The notes under the pieces: generated by a model
The model's input: only the letters and a program-made list of their open reading frames with translations
Database searches by the model: none
What the model was told of the DNA's origin: nothing
Part shown: piece after piece, positions 10,641 through 23,180 of the stretch
Layout: each line of letters opens with the position of its first letter
How positions within the stretch are numbered: the first letter of the stretch is position 1
Made by a program: the position numbers and the translations under genes
Origin: Chaetoderma sp. LZ-2023a
Lineage: Eukaryota > Mollusca > Caudofoveata > Chaetodermatida > Chaetodermatidae
NCBI GenBank assembly: GCA_034401795.1
Contig: CM067372.1
Span: 35,156,351-35,220,350, forward strand
Direction of reading: 5' to 3'
DNA length: 64,000 nucleotides

Positions 10641-11335
10641 CCTGTAATCATTTCTTGTCAAAGCAATTCTTGCTTCCTATAGTTTATTTGTGATTCCTGG
10701 GAAATTTGGTACATGCTACTAGTAGCACCTGAAGATATGCATGTACCTTTTTCGTTGAAATTTGTCCATATTTGCCAGAGTTATCTTCCCTGAAAGACTT
10801 AAAATTCATTAAAATTATCTTGTTCGGGTCTTTTTAGCCTACACTTGAACTATTCTTTTTTCCGTGGACATGGTGGAGACGCAGTGCTCGGATTTCATTT
10901 CTGAGAAATCTGGTCATACCAGAGTTATCTCCCTTGAAAGACTTAAAATTCATCAAAATTTTCTTTTCCTCGAAGACGTCTGATTCTACCTTATATACAA
11001 TTTTTTTCCACTGGACATATCCGGTGTAGACGCAGCAATTTGCTTTGGTTTTAATGAAATATATCTATTTTCCCCCAAGTTCTCTCCACTGACAGACTTA
11101 AAATTTACAGAATATATGGTTTCCGTTACTTGAAAATGCTTCTAGAGGAATATTCCGTTCAGATTTGATATCTGCATACCATAGTAGAGGTCCTCAGTTG
11201 CAATCATGTTTCAGAAAAATCTGTTTTTATTCTCCATAGGTATATACATGTATATCTCCTCAGACAGACTTAAAATTCAGCAAACGTTTGTTGCCCAGCC
11301 TTGGTCTTGAAGAGTTTTGAACCTGCACTTGGACA
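10640..11335. repeat. diverged copies of the 7150-8345 repeat family
   Basis: Blocks of 'GTTATCT(C/T)CC(T/C)TGAAAGACTTAAAATTCA' recur near 10780, 10925 and 11090, with 'TTTCTTGTCAAAGCAATTCT' at the left end. This is the same word order as in 7150-8345. No coding signal was seen. Confidence 0.5.
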
Positions 11336-11451
11336 AACCAGTTTCTGTAGTGGTCTCCAGAAATGTTGCTTTTCAGACCAAGAGAAGACTATTTAAAAAA
11401 ACTTTAATTACCACCGATAACGAGCCAGTTATTCCAGTGATAAAGGGTTAT
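11336..11451. mobile_element. family A MITE, internally deleted
   Basis: Retains CAGACCAAGAGAAGACTATT and the centre region GAGCCAGTTATTCCAGTGAT but lacks most of the right arm; it ends at AAAGGGTTATT. Confidence 0.6.
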
Positions 11452-11533
11452 TAAATCTGTGTCTCCTTAACTGTCTTGAGTGTTGAGTTTTCGCAGACGA
11501 CATATTCCAAGTGTTATGTCTTTGGACCTACTA

Positions 11534-11616
11534 AGTATTTTGAAAACAATTTGACTGAAAGTTGTTGGTGGATAAGCCATGAAAAGCTTTCAGCCAAATT
11601 GTTTTCAAAATATTCA
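11534..11616. mobile_element. family B hairpin MITE copy
   Basis: TATTTTGAAAACAATTTGAC on the left is inverted as CAAATTGTTTTCAAAATATT on the right, around a 30-bp centre containing CATGAAAAG. Confidence 0.75.
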
Positions 11617-11989
11617 GCAAATCAAGAGTTTTTTCTCGTCAAAATTATTGTTTGGTGGCTAAAAGTGCATAAGAGTGTGAGTATTCGCCGGTAAGTGAGC
11701 GACCTATGTTTCACCCTTGACTTAGTCAGTCTAAGTGTCCTATCTTTCAAAGTCAACTTGGTCATGTGAAGATAAAAGGTGACATTTAGGAAAGCATGTC
11801 TAGATCTGTGGTCCCAGACACATATATTAGACCACCTCAACAAAATATTAAATGTTGATAATTATTAGATATTAATGGTCAGGTGTGTCATTCATCAGAT
11901 GCTTAATGATCTACATGACAGTGGCTAATGTTCTCATGATGGACATTTTCACCTAGGGCATCCCATCTGTCATGTCTGTAAGGTGATCT

Positions 11990-12222
11990 TTAACCCTTGA
12001 ACCCTTGAATGGGGTTTTTTAAATGTCAATTTTCTCCTAGAAAATGTCCATTTGCACACCAAGAAGACTATTTTTGAAAATTCACCACTGGAATGATTGG
12101 CTCGGTTATCAAGCCAGTCATTGCAGTGGTAAATCTTCAAAAATAGTCTTGTTTTGCGAATGGACATTTCTCAAAACCACTGCGGAAGCCATTTTTGACT
12201 AACATGAATGTTAAAGGGTTAA
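11990..12222. mobile_element. family A TTAA hairpin MITE
   Basis: Bounded by TTAACCCTTGAACCCTTG on the left and GTTAAAGGGTTAA on the right, so TTAA flanks termini CCC...GGG. Arms AAAATGTCCATTTGCACACC and CGAATGGACATTTCTC flank a GGCTCGGTTATCAAGCC centre. Confidence 0.85.
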
Positions 12223-12564
12223 TATAGCATACATGTAAACAGAGTGTTTAACCATTTTATCCCTGAAAACACAAATTTTCCCAGCTTTGCAAGCTGATGA
12301 ATGCCAAGAATGAGCTCCTCATTCTGAGCCGTTCATCAATTAGCCAAATGCTAGTAAAATTGTAATCTGTCTGTAGAATGTAGAAAAAGGTTTGGCTAAA
12401 TATTTGGCTATTATTTGTAAAATTTTATTTTATCTAAGTTTTGTAATATAATTACCAGAAAATGTTATGGTGACATCTTAATAAAGTTCTGGTACCTACA
12501 TGTATATAATCCTTTTTTTGACCAAATTACGTGTGGCACTGACATATCTCAATTTAAACAATGC

Positions 12565-12656
12565 GTTGGATATTTTGAAACTAATTTGCCGGGAACCTGT
12601 TCTTGCCTTTATAGCAGCAGCAGTTTCCAGGCAAGTTAGTTTCAAAATATTCAATG
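12565..12656. mobile_element. family B hairpin MITE copy
   Basis: TGGATATTTTGAAACTAATT is inverted as AAGTTAGTTTCAAAATATTC. The centre is CTTTATAGCAGCAGCAG. Confidence 0.75.
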
Positions 12657-13149
12657 TATAATCTGGTGTCTGGTGTTCATTTGAAATGCCGCTGATGGAT
12701 TTTTATCTCACATTTTCACTAAGTTGAAAAAAGAGATTTTGGGAGAGGAGAAAGAAATGTGGGCGTCCGTGTTGGCGTCCGGACATGTTAATCTTTTTAA
12801 AATGACATTTGTGGTTATCCGATTTGAAAAAGATTTACGCAGATATGTTCTATGAGATGCTTAGGACTAGTCTGCATCAAGATTATATTGATTTTATAAT
12901 TTTATCCATACTTTTATCATGTTTGAACATAGAATATTTTATGTGTCAAGAGTTATCTTTCTTGGCTGTGTTAGTTTTTTAATACAACATTTTCATCCAC
13001 AAGGGGTTATCCGATTTAAAAAAAAACTTCACAGATTTGTTCTATACGATGCTTAGGACCAATCCACGTCCAAAAGAAATTGACTTTTCTTTTTTGAATT
13101 TTTTCCGGATTTTTTCGCCGTTTGAACTTTGACTGTGGGGAATGGGGGT

Positions 13150-14130
13150 AAAAAATTAAATTTATCCAAAGGGGTGGTCATGTCACATATCATTTTCAAG
13201 CCAGTAATGAGTAGACTACAGTACAAGGAATTATTTTGATCTTGTGTCAAACTGAGGGTAGGGGCAGGGTCAAAAGTGGGCACCAATCGATTGTCATGTA
13301 ACTCCTAGACCATTTCACATTCAAATATGTATTATCCTGATTGCTTTTGAAAATCTGTCTTCTTTTTTCAGACTATGAACTTTTGGACCATTTGCCTTTC
13401 GGTTATCCCCAGGGTGCCAGTTGTCATTACAATGAGTAATGACTTCAGGTTACTCCTTGGCAGAAAGGCTTTATGGTTCAGTCTCCAAGCTAATTGCTTG
13501 CCCGATGGGTAATACCTTTGGTGTTTTGAATCGGCATGTTGAATGGCAAATTTCAAAATGAGACTCCGGTGGTCCATCATATCCTGTGATGTACAATTAA
13601 TATACAGTACAGGTAAGCTATTTGCTATCTTCTTATGGCTCTTGTGGAATTTTGGTATGACCTCAGGGGTATGGTCCTGGGGGTGGGAAATGTGGGGTAA
13701 AAAATACAAATTTTCCAAAGGCAGCCATGTCAGATATCATTTTGAAGCCAAAGATGAGTAGACTACAGTACAAGGAATTATTTTAATCTTGGGTCAAACT
13801 GAGGGTAGGGGTGGGGTGGGGGCAGGGTCAAAAGTAGGCACCAATCGATTGTAACACAACTCAATAGACCATTTCACATTAAAAACTGGAAACGTTCTGT
13901 ATTATTACACATATAGCCAGGGATGTGCATGACACATTGGAATTTTGATATCAGCCCAAGGGGCAAGGGTGGGGGAAATGGTGGGCAGAAAATGTTATCA
14001 AATGTGATGTCGCATATCATTTTGAAGCTTGTAGTTAGTAGACTACAGTACGACAAATTGTTTTGTTCTTCAGAATCAATTGGGGGGGGGGGGGGGGGTG
14101 GCCAATGGCCAGGGGTCAAATAGGCACTCT
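13150..14130. repeat. three diverged copies of a G-rich dispersed unit
   Basis: The string AGTAGACTACAGTACAAGGA with 'CATATCATTTT(C/G)AAGCC' before it and 'GGTCAAAAGTGGGCACCAAT' after it occurs at about 13180-13290, 13730-13855 and 14010-14130. The first and second copies are separated by about 540 bp and share further sequence. A run of 18 G lies at about 14081-14098 in the third copy. Confidence 0.65.
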
Positions 14131-14449
14131 AATTCTATATATGTATATGGCTTGTACATTATTTTTTCGAAGAATATTTATTCCTGGGCAGACTGGGTCC
14201 TGCGGTAACTTAAAAATGTGAGACATTGACATCTTCTGATACCGCTTGTTAGAAGTGGCGTGTTGGGTAAACGATTAATTTTTTGGCCATGATTAATTGG
14301 CTAAGAAATATATTTGGCTAATCTGTTGACTGATGCCTTCCAAACGCTTGGTCGGTCCCTGAATGTATGTAGTTGAAAATAATTTAATTGTGATGCGTGG
14401 GAGCCATTGCTGCCACATTCCATCATATTAAAAGCTAACCTATAGCCAG

Positions 14450-15180
14450 CTGGTCAGAATGACCAAATGGAGCTTATGCCATGGCGACCGTCCGTCATCT
14501 GTCCATCAACCTTTGCTTTGAAATGTATCTCCTCGTAAACCGCTTGATGGATTTTAATCAAATTTGACTTGAAGGATCATATGAGGTAGGCTGTAGAACT
14601 TCTATTCAGAATTTTGATTGCTAATTTTTTTCTGGGTGAAAATCTTAGACTTTAAAAAATGTAGTGGGGTGTGTCAAAAGGTATCTCCTCCTTAGCTTCT
14701 TAACAGATTTCAACCAAATTTGGCTAGAAGGAGCCTATGGAGGTAGGCTCCAGAGCAGCTATTCAGATTTTTAATTGGTCACCTATTTTTGTTGAATATC
14801 TGAGATTTTATGAGAAATTTACTGGAATTTGTTAAAACACTTCTCCTTTAAGCTGCTTGGCAGATTTAAACCAAATTTGGCTAGAAGAACCCTGTCATGG
14901 TTGGCTTCAGAACTTGTATTTAGAATTTTGCTTGGTCAAATATTCTGTGGTGAAAATTTTAGATTTTATGAAAAATGTGCTGGAAATTATTAAAATGCAT
15001 GTCCTTGGCCTGCTTGGTGGATGTTAACAAAAGTTTGCTAGAAGAATCCTATGGTGTAAGCTCTAGGACCTCTATTCAGAATTTTTATTGGTTGATTTTT
15101 TCTGGAACTACAGTATTTAAGACCCTACTCCTTAATCAATGGCCCAATTTCAACGAAACGTGGGTTGAACGATCTTATGG
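14450..15180. repeat. dispersed repeat with internal ~110-bp units
   Basis: Starts near CCATGGCGACCGTCCGTCAT. It then carries several diverged units of 'GATTTCAACCAAATTTGGCTAGAAGGA...GTAGGCTC...TATTCAGA(A)TTTT(G)ATTG'. The same family is at 15700-15990, 47675-48400 and partly at 20200-20400. It is non-coding and common-looking in mollusc genomes. Confidence 0.6.
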
Positions 15181-15185
15181 CGGAC

Positions 15186-15389
15186 CACTCTGATGTCAAT
15201 ATTCTATCTTTTACGGAATCAATATCAAAGACTGGTGCACATTTTTAAAACAACTGGTGGAAGATGTTGCTGTCTATGACAGCACCATCTCCCCCCCCCC
15301 CCCTAAATTTGTTGAAAAATGAACACCAGTTCATCTTTTAATTTAATTTGAAAATTTAAAGTTTTGACACGACTAGTGGTAAGGGTTAA
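15186..15389. mobile_element. family D hairpin MITE
   Basis: GTGCACATTTTTAAAACAAC and GGTGGAAGATGTTGCTGTC face inverted partners including TTTGTTGAAAAATGAACACCAG. It ends at AAGGGTTAA (15386-15389). A run of C (15291-15302) interrupts the right arm. Its partner copy is 42903-43112. Confidence 0.6.
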
Positions 15390-15699
15390 TTAATGTTTGA
15401 TTTTGTATGAGTTACGGGTACATGCAAACAGAAAGATGTGTGTACATATGTTGAGAAGTGTCCTTGCGAAAGCACCTGATATGGAACAAATGGCATATCT
15501 CACTAGAAGATGGCCATTTTATGAAATTTGACAGTCAAAGTGACTACTCCATTACTAGTGTCCATGACATGACTTCTGACAGTGTTCCATACATTTTGGT
15601 TAACATGTTTTTAACCACACTTATCATATTGGTTTGAAATTTGCCTGCATGATTACAGATGGGAATATCTAAATATCTTAAATTTTAACCATATTTAGC

Positions 15700-15990
15700 T
15701 CGCCTGGCCGGAAGGTGTCCATCGTTCAAGTCACATCTCATTTATGCTTTGACCGATTTCAACCAAATTTGGCTGAAAGGATCCCATGGTGATAGGCTCT
15801 ATTCAGGATTTTGATTGGTTAATTTTTCCGTTAACCATCACCAATTTTCTGAAAGTTATCCGAAAATCCTTTACAATGCTACTCCTCCAATGTCAATGGC
15901 CAGATTTCAATGATAATTTGGATGAAATTTGTCAAACTGTTTTTTGCTGCAATTCACACTTCTCAAGATTACTACAGTCTACGGGGTAGA
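15700..15990. repeat. dispersed repeat related to 14450-15180
   Basis: Contains 'AGCTCGCCTGGCC', 'GATTTCAACCAAATTTGGCT' and 'GATAGGCTCTATTCAGGATT', the shared blocks of the family. Confidence 0.55.
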
Positions 15991-16049
15991 GGTCATTTTG
16001 TGCTGGCTTGACCATTAAACTGTTAATGGTGTTGTCATCTTATTTTCAG

Positions 16050-16209
16050 TTGGCCACAGTCATCCACGAGTGGTTGATGTATGCGCAGACCAAATGGCTA
16101 TACTAAACACAAATGCCAGATTTCTTCATGACAATCTAGTGCTGTTGGCTCAGAGGCTTGCAGAGACCTTACCATCCGGACTCTCTGTTCTATACTTATG
16201 CAATTCAGG
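16050..16209 (+). CDS. ETNPPL: ETNPPL-like exon (GHSHP to NSG)
   Basis: Acceptor TTTTCAG|TTGGCC, donor CAGG|GTATGA. It encodes [20 protein letters not shown] and [20 protein letters not shown], then [14 protein letters not shown]. The NTN-R-(F/Y)LHDN block is diagnostic of this family. The final GG joins T of the next exon to complete the glycine of NSGSEAND. Downstream to 16640 the intron is rich in 'GTTTAACCG' words with no coding signal. Confidence 0.94.
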
Positions 16210-16793
16210 GTATGAAGTTAAAGTATTACATTTAATTCTAGTTTTCTATCTGCTTCTTGTCGACTGTTAATAGGCCTGACACTAAGCGTTAGAAGGGTCT
16301 GGACTGCCGGCTCTGAGCGTGGCTCTGGTATTTATAGGGATTTGGGTCCGGTTAATGGTGTCTGTCCGTTAGCTGGGTTGGTTAAAAGTAGATAACTGAG
16401 TTTAACCGAGTTTAACCGATATTGCCTTAAAAGGTACATGTAGTGTTAACATTCATGAGGGTTAACATGTTTTTAACTGCCGCTAACCGGATTGGTTGTT
16501 ATTTAACCATAGTTAACTGTGCTGGCGCTGGTTTAACCGGGAGTTCAGTAGTTGAAATCCTGACCTGCAGGAAAATTCCATCCGCATTAAGGATCGTGAG
16601 TCTTACCGGATCCACCAACTCCATACCATGGATCCGATAGGCATTAATCACGCCGATTTGTAACCTCTAATCAATCATAGGAAACGATGTTTAATTCTAG
16701 TTTTGTTTTGCGTTAGTTCATCTAGCAGAAAGCGTTACATTCAGGGTCATCACCAGGTGTCTTGTGTTTGGTGAGATTTGTATTAAACCTTGT

Positions 16794-17006
16794 TTAACCC
16801 TTTAACACTTGAATTTGTTCAAGAAAATCTCAATTTTCTAATAGAAAATGTCCATTTGCTGACCAAGAGAAGACTATTTTTGAAATTTTACCACTGTCAT
16901 TCCAGTGGTAAAATTTAAAAAATAGTCTCCTCTTGGTCTGAAAATGGGCATTTCTCAAGACTACTATAGAAGCCATTTTTGGCTGATATGAGGGTTAAAG
17001 GGTTAA
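16794..17006. mobile_element. family A TTAA hairpin MITE
   Basis: TTAACCCTTTAACACTTGAA at the left end and GGGTTAAAGGGTTAA at the right. The centre is shortened (CCACTGTCATTCCAGTGG), so most of the GGCTCG loop is deleted. Confidence 0.85.
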
Positions 17007-17389
17007 CTTCATGTTTTCAGATTTTAATGAAACTATGCAGTGCACAGATCCACCATTTAGTGTCTCGCCTGCGAAGCAAAACTGAGACAAGGTATCACGT
17101 TGATGGCGTCAACGTTACGTTTTTGCGTTTAGCAAATCATCGTTGCCTATATTTTAGGATTGCTTAATCCTACTGCAACCAAGCTTGGACACATGGTTCC
17201 CTATGCCATCAGGAAACTGCGTGCTGATAGTGACATCGCATAGTCAAAGGTCAAGGTAGCCTTGATATCTGACCTCAAGCATGTCTGTATTTCTATGTTT
17301 AGTTGACAACCTGGTTACCTATAATGTTAGGAAGCAGCATGATGACATTGAGGTCACAACGTTAAGGTCACTGTGTTAAACACGAGACA

Positions 17390-17670
17390 GGGGAGACATT
17401 TAATTCCATAGAATTCTTGTTTATAAATCAATACTGCTTGTAGCTTAAATGTAGGTGGTCTTTAGCCCTTTAACAAGCTCAAACCAGATATAACAACTTA
17501 CTTATGATATAGGGAATATTCTATTAAATATATTTTGAAACTAATATGACTGAGATCTGTAGCTGCATATTGCAGTAGCAGATTCCAGTCAAATTTGTCT
17601 CAAAGTAATCAAGATCTTTCCTGTATACATGTACCTGTCCTAAATTTGAGATTGGAATTTTAAGGGTCGA
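17390..17670. repeat. dispersed repeat, copy 2 (partner at 10290-10640)
   Basis: Shows the same block order as 10290-10640, with a family B hairpin (17511-17605) at the same relative position. The hairpin was therefore present before the two copies separated. Confidence 0.65.
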
Positions 17671-17984
17671 TGGTTAATTACAATCCCCACTTAATGTGGT
17701 ATTTAAGTCTGCACGTTGGTTGGTCAAAGTGATGAGCTTCCTGACAACACCACCAATGCTGCAACTATAGTGCATGCATACATGCTTGTTACTCATTCTT
17801 TTCAGATATAGTTTTAATTGAAACTCACAGCTGTCTGTCTACCGGTCTGTCTGTCAAAGTTTCTAGATTTCTAACTAAACTGCATAAGTTGCAACTATAG
17901 TCTGCCACACCGGAATTCCCATATTGTTTTGTGGTGTACTTTGTTCACAATCATAAGATTTCAGTAGGTGGTGTACTTTGAGAA

Positions 17985-18890
17985 CGCCTCACTATCCGTG
18001 CCCATACACACAGGACATACGCTCACTATCCACGCCCATACGCACAAGACATATGCCTCACTATCCCTGCCCATACACACAAGACATATGCTCACTATCC
18101 ACATCCATACACACAAAACATACGCTCACTATCCCGGCCCATACACAGAAGACATACTCTCTATATCCCTGCCCGCACACACAAGACATACGCTCACTAT
18201 CCCTGCCCATACACAAGGCATATGCTCACTATCCACACCCACAGACACGAGACATACGCTCACTATCTGTGCCCATACACACAAGACATACGCCTCACTA
18301 GCCCTGCCCATACACACAAGACATACGCTCACTATCCACGTCCATACACACAAAACATACACTCACTATCCCGGCCCATACACAAGGCATACGCTCAATA
18401 TCCCTGCCCGCACACACAAGACATATGCTCACTATCCCTGCCCATACACACAAGGCATATGCTCACTATCCACACCCACAGACACAAGACATACGCTCAC
18501 TATCTGTGCCCATACATACAAGACATACGCTCACTATCCCTGCCCGCACACAAGACATACGCTCACTATCCATGCCCATATACACAAGACATATGCTCAC
18601 TATCCGTGCCCATACACACAAGACACGCTCACTATCCCTGCCCATACACAAGGCATACGCTCACTATCTCTGCCCGCACACACAAGACATACGCTCACTA
18701 TTCCTGCCCATACACACAAGACATACGCTCACTATCCCTGCCCATATACACAAGACAATAGCTCACTATCCGTGCTTATACACAAGACACGCTCACTATC
18801 CCTGCCCATACACACAAGACATATGTTCACTATCCCTGCCCATACGCACAAGACATACGCTCACTATCCGTGTCCATACAGGTGATACAT
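17985..18890. repeat. 34-bp minisatellite, about 26 copies
   Basis: The unit is CACTATCCCTGCCCATACAC followed by ACAAGACATACGCT. Copies vary by substitution and by loss of 2-4 bases. Long open frames across it (up to 305 codons) are artefacts of the repeat. Confidence 0.92.
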
Positions 18891-19400
18891 AGCCCATAGA
18901 GGTGATACATAACCCATACAGGTTATACATAACCCGTACCGGTGAGACCTAGCTCATACAGGTGATACATATCCCATACAGGTGGTACAGACCCCATACA
19001 GGTGAGACATGGCTCATATAGGTGATACATAGGCCATACAGGTGGTACATAGCCCGTACATGTAAGCCATAGCCCATACAGGTGATACATAGCCCATACA
19101 GGTGAGATATAGCCCATACATGTGATACATAGCCCATACAGGTGAGATATAGCCCATACAGGTGATACATAGCCCATACATGTGATACATAGCCCATACA
19201 GGTGAGATATAGCCCATACAGGTGATACATAGCCCATACAGGTGATACATAGCCCATACAGGTGATACATAGCCCATACAGGTGATACATAGCCCATACA
19301 GGTGATACATACTGTAGCCCATACAGGTGATACATACTGTAGCCCACACAGGTTTACAACACATACATGTAGCCCATACAAGTGAGACACAAGCCATACA
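18878..19400. repeat. 20-bp minisatellite, about 26 copies
   Basis: The unit is CCCATACAGGTGATACATAG with variants GGTGAGATATAG and TGTGATACATAG. It abuts the 34-bp array and shares the word CCATACA with it. Minus-strand frames rich in YHLYGLCITCMG are translations of the repeat, not a protein. Confidence 0.92.
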
Positions 19401-19419
19401 ACTGTACCCTCATCCATGC

Positions 19420-21160
19420 TGCATTTTACACAACGTGTCCCACAAATAATAACTTTGGCATTAAATATTCATATCAATTTTGATGCAGTATATTAAAGTA
19501 TTGTACAATTAAGGCATTATTCCTAAAATTGCCTGAAATGGCTTTTCATGGAGGCCAACATTTTCTATGTGAAAACCTGCAGACTTTGTAGCTGTTGGAG
19601 GAGTCCCACTCCCAAGTTGATTGACCCTGATTACCCCCTAAGCTGAGGTTGTTCCACTGCCCTTTTTCATCATCTTGGCCTGCTACTCGCTGTTTGTGGA
19701 TTACTTGGTCAGAATTGAATTGGTTTTTTCTCGTAAGCATATACATGTAAACTAGCTTTATTGTCAATAATTGCACAGTGGATTTTAAATTTAAAGCAGT
19801 TCTGTTTTAAGTCAATATATGCAAACTATTTGTTTTTGCATTGAATTTTCGTTTCCTGAAATACATATCTGGCTTAGGATCCAGGTTATTTGTTGCTCTG
19901 TTTGCTGTTGATCCCATTTCATTGGCAAGCTTATTAAAAGGCATGGACTCAAATATTTGTTATCAATCATAAGTAAATAAGTTGTTTGCCTTTATAAATT
20001 TCTCTTGATTGGGTCGTGTGCTCTAGTTATGCAGTGGCCATCAGAGAACTGATAATGACACCATGGGGTCATGGGTGGGTTGTGGGGATAAATCACATAG
20101 ACATAGGAACAAGGGTGGGTGGGTGTGTGATAGCCCCACCCTCGTGTCAAAATATCAACTACGTGACGTGTAAGATGACCTCATAATCAATGACGTGAAT
20201 GACGTAGATATGCCACGGCGACCGTCCATCCGTCATCCATCATCTTTTCCTTTAAATGACTTCTCAAGAACCACTCGGACAATTTCAACTATATTTTGCA
20301 GAAAGCATCCTTATGGCATAGCGATCCAAGTTTGTTCAAACGAAGCGAATCGGCCAATTTGGCTGGTGGCCATCTTGGATTTTGGCCAATTTTAGGAAAC
20401 ATCTGCTATCCCGTGTTTTAGTGGCTCCTTATTTTTATTTAAACTATTTATAAAGAAAAAATACATCATCATTGCTAAAAATGTTCGCAATATTAAATAT
20501 TACTTAGTTATTTTGTGATACGCCATACTGTTTTAAATATGCATATTTTGTCGTTAATTCTCGGTAATTTCCGTCGGTGACATCATAGTAGAGAGGCAGA
20601 TTTTGTACATGAAATGGTCGGTGTTGTTTCTGAATTCATAAATACCTATTTCCTGAATTAGTTTTGTTGAAATACGAACGGTTAGTGGCATACTCTGCGC
20701 ATATGGATGCTTAAACAGATTGAAAGGTTCAGGCATTTGCTTATTTTGTTTTCTAAGTGTGGATTATAGCGTATTAGGGGAGGTAATTTCTGTTGTTTAC
20801 AAACAGAAAACTCGAAACTTAGTCCAAACATGGCTTGAGAGGTCGCTACACGTTTGTCTTACTACGATTACTGAAATATAGATATACTGGAGCCATACGC
20901 AGGTTCAAGACAAGATGCTATCCCGACGATTTTCGTGGCTAAAACGGACAAAGAAACCATGCCATCTAAAATAAATTATCATTATCATCATCGACGAGGC
21001 ATAAGATAGTGGCTTGTTATTGCCTCGGTGGATTGCGTCATCTTGTTTCTTTATATTTGTTACCATGCTGTGTCACTGATAATAAAACTACAATCTACAT
21101 TAACACGTAGGCCTACATAGCAGATATAAGAATTTTTCTGATGCATAATATCTAAAATTA
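19420..21160. other. intron sequence without gene; mollusc-type repeat fragments
   Basis: A fragment of the dispersed 'CCACGGCGACCGTCCATCCG ... GGTGGCCATCTTGGATTTTG' repeat lies at 20205-20400. The rest is AT-rich with no supported feature. Confidence 0.4.
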
Positions 21161-21162
21161 TA

Positions 21163-21258
21163 TTCTGTTGAAAAAGTTGAAAATAATTTGACTGGAAATC
21201 ATTGCTGCCTTACACAGCAATGACTTCCAGTCAAGCTATTTTCAAAATATTCTACAGG
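21163..21258. mobile_element. family B hairpin MITE copy
   Basis: GAAAATAATTTGACTGGAAA with CATTGCTGCCTTACACAGCAATG at the centre and TTCCAGTCAAGCTATTTTCA on the right form a nearly perfect stem. The outer ends are TCTGTTGAA...TTCTACAGG. Confidence 0.85.
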
Positions 21259-22234
21259 TTGCTTGCATGATTAACCTAAGATTGTGATACATATAGTGAT
21301 GTCGTTGAAGCGATAATCTACTCCAGTCCGGGCCAAGATGGGCCTCTGAAGTGGCCTAGAGGTGGTAGGGTTCGACATACATTTATCAATTTTATCAAGA
21401 ATTTTGATTGGTCAAGTTCTTCGGTGGCCATCTTGGATTTTTTGAAAATTATGCCATCATGTTTATTTAAATGCAAATGGTTCAAATGCTAATGGTCAAG
21501 TTGAGCGTCACCGGCCCTTGAACTTCTTGTTAGAGTATGTAGTTTATTTTTGCACTTTCATTATAAAGAAATGGCACAAATTAAATCAGCATTTTGCTAC
21601 ATGTGCATGGAGCTTTGCTTGTATAGTATGCTAATGAAAATAAGTTTTGTATGATTCAGGTTCAGTACATTGTAGCACCTTTATTGTGAATAAGTGTGCC
21701 ACTATATTTCCGGTTTAGGCAGAACTTTTGTCAGAAATTTGACAGCCTGATTTAGATTGCATGTAGATGCGATTCACAACTAAAAACTGACTAGATCGGT
21801 CAATGATGCATCTTCATAAAGCCTTGTGCTCACCACTTTGACCTGTTTATCCCTCGAGTGGTCGAGTGAAATGTATATAACCTCTGACTTGCACTCCGCA
21901 ACCAGATATGGCTAAAGTTCTCCATACCAAATTCGGTTGAATTTCGTCTAATGTTTTCAGTGGAGTTGAATTACAATAAATTTCTTAACCCCACATCCAC
22001 CCCCCTCCCTGAGGGCCAAATGTAAATGTTCTCTTGCATTCAACAACCATATGGGTAATTCACATTGCAAATTTGGTTGAATTCCCTCGAACGGTTTCAT
22101 AGGAATTGTGTTACAATCAATTTCTGTACATGCACGCACGCACACATGCATGCACGGACGCACGCATACGGGACAGCATAATCACACTTCTCAAAAAGTG
22201 TGGCGATTTAACTTAGTTTCTTTGTATATTTCAG

Positions 22235-22309
22235 TTCTGAGGCAAATGATCTGGCATTGAGGATGGCGAGATTGCATACAAAAGGAACAGATGTCATCAC
22301 AATGGATCA
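22235..22309 (+). CDS. ETNPPL: ETNPPL-like exon (SEANDLALR)
   Basis: Acceptor ATTTCAG|TTCTGAG, donor GGATCA|GTAAGC. It encodes SEANDLALRMARLHTKGTDV then ITMD. The NSGSEAND segment binds the PLP phosphate in class III aminotransferase folds. The last two bases (CA) are completed by T of the next exon to give the His of the AYHGH block. Confidence 0.94.
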
Positions 22310-22434
22310 GTAAGCAGCTCCCTCCAAATTTCTAAATTTAAAATGCTCTCAAGTATGCTCAGTGCACCACGTGTATTTTGAATCCAAAAGATTGTGTGTG
22401 TTTATAACATTAATAGTCACAATTTGTCTAAAAG

Positions 22435-22640
22435 ATTAAAACTTTGCATAGTCATTGTCCATTTACAGACCAAGAGAAGACTATCTTTTAAAATTTACCA
22501 TTAGGATGACTGGCTCATTTATTGATCCAGTGTATCCAGTGGTAAATTTTCAAAAATACGTTTCTGTTGGACTGCAAATGGACATTTCCCAGCACCACTG
22601 CAACGACCAGTTTTGGCCAGCATAACCTTTAAAGAATTAA
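22435..22640. mobile_element. family A hairpin MITE, diverged
   Basis: Flanked by TTAA at 22435-22438 and 22637-22640. It carries TCCATTTACAGACCAAGAGA and the inverse arm TGCAAATGGACATTTC. Confidence 0.75.
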
Positions 22641-23132
22641 GATAATTGGTTGGACAGTTAAAGGGCCCCTGGTCCTTTGTCTTCAGAAGTTGTATTCTAT
22701 ATGACAGTTCAATTGTACTATAATATATGTGTCCAATGTCACTTAACATTTGGCTTAAATTTGAACACAGGAAAGGGTGTGAGCAGGTACTAGGACAGAT
22801 ACTAGGATTCCACAACTTTCGGCTTGATAAAATAAAATCAGGAAAATTTGATCAAATCTGGAAAATCCAACAAAATGTGGAAAATTTCAAAAAATTGGAA
22901 AATCAGAAAAACTGTTTACGGTCTAACCAAACCATTAGGGTGAGGGCCTGCAATCTCTGAATGCTCAAGATTGTTCAGTTTCTGTTTGGCAACATATGGT
23001 ATTTGTTTTGTGAATGAAGTTGCTGAAAGCCGTTGCTGTTCTTCATACATGTAGGTAAAAGAGCAGCTTTTATTGTGACCATTCTCACAATGTACATTGG
23101 TTAGTATCACTCTCTTGCATGTATTTTGGATC

Positions 23133-23140
<8 letters not shown>

Positions 23141-23164
<24 letters not shown>
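23141..23164. repeat. (AT)n microsatellite
   Basis: An uninterrupted TA dinucleotide run lies directly before a family A MITE. Confidence 0.9.
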
Positions 23165-23165
<1 letters not shown>

Positions 23166-23180
23166 CTCTAACTCTAACTC

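Noticed and set aside
17968..18892. Several overlapping open frames of 155-305 codons rich in His/Thr
   Set aside because: All are products of the 34-bp minisatellite; three frames of the same repeat are open at once.
18923..19417. Cys/Trp/Tyr-rich minus-strand frames (YHLYGLCITCMG repeats)
   Set aside because: Produced by the 20-bp repeat in all three frames; no start, signal or conserved context.
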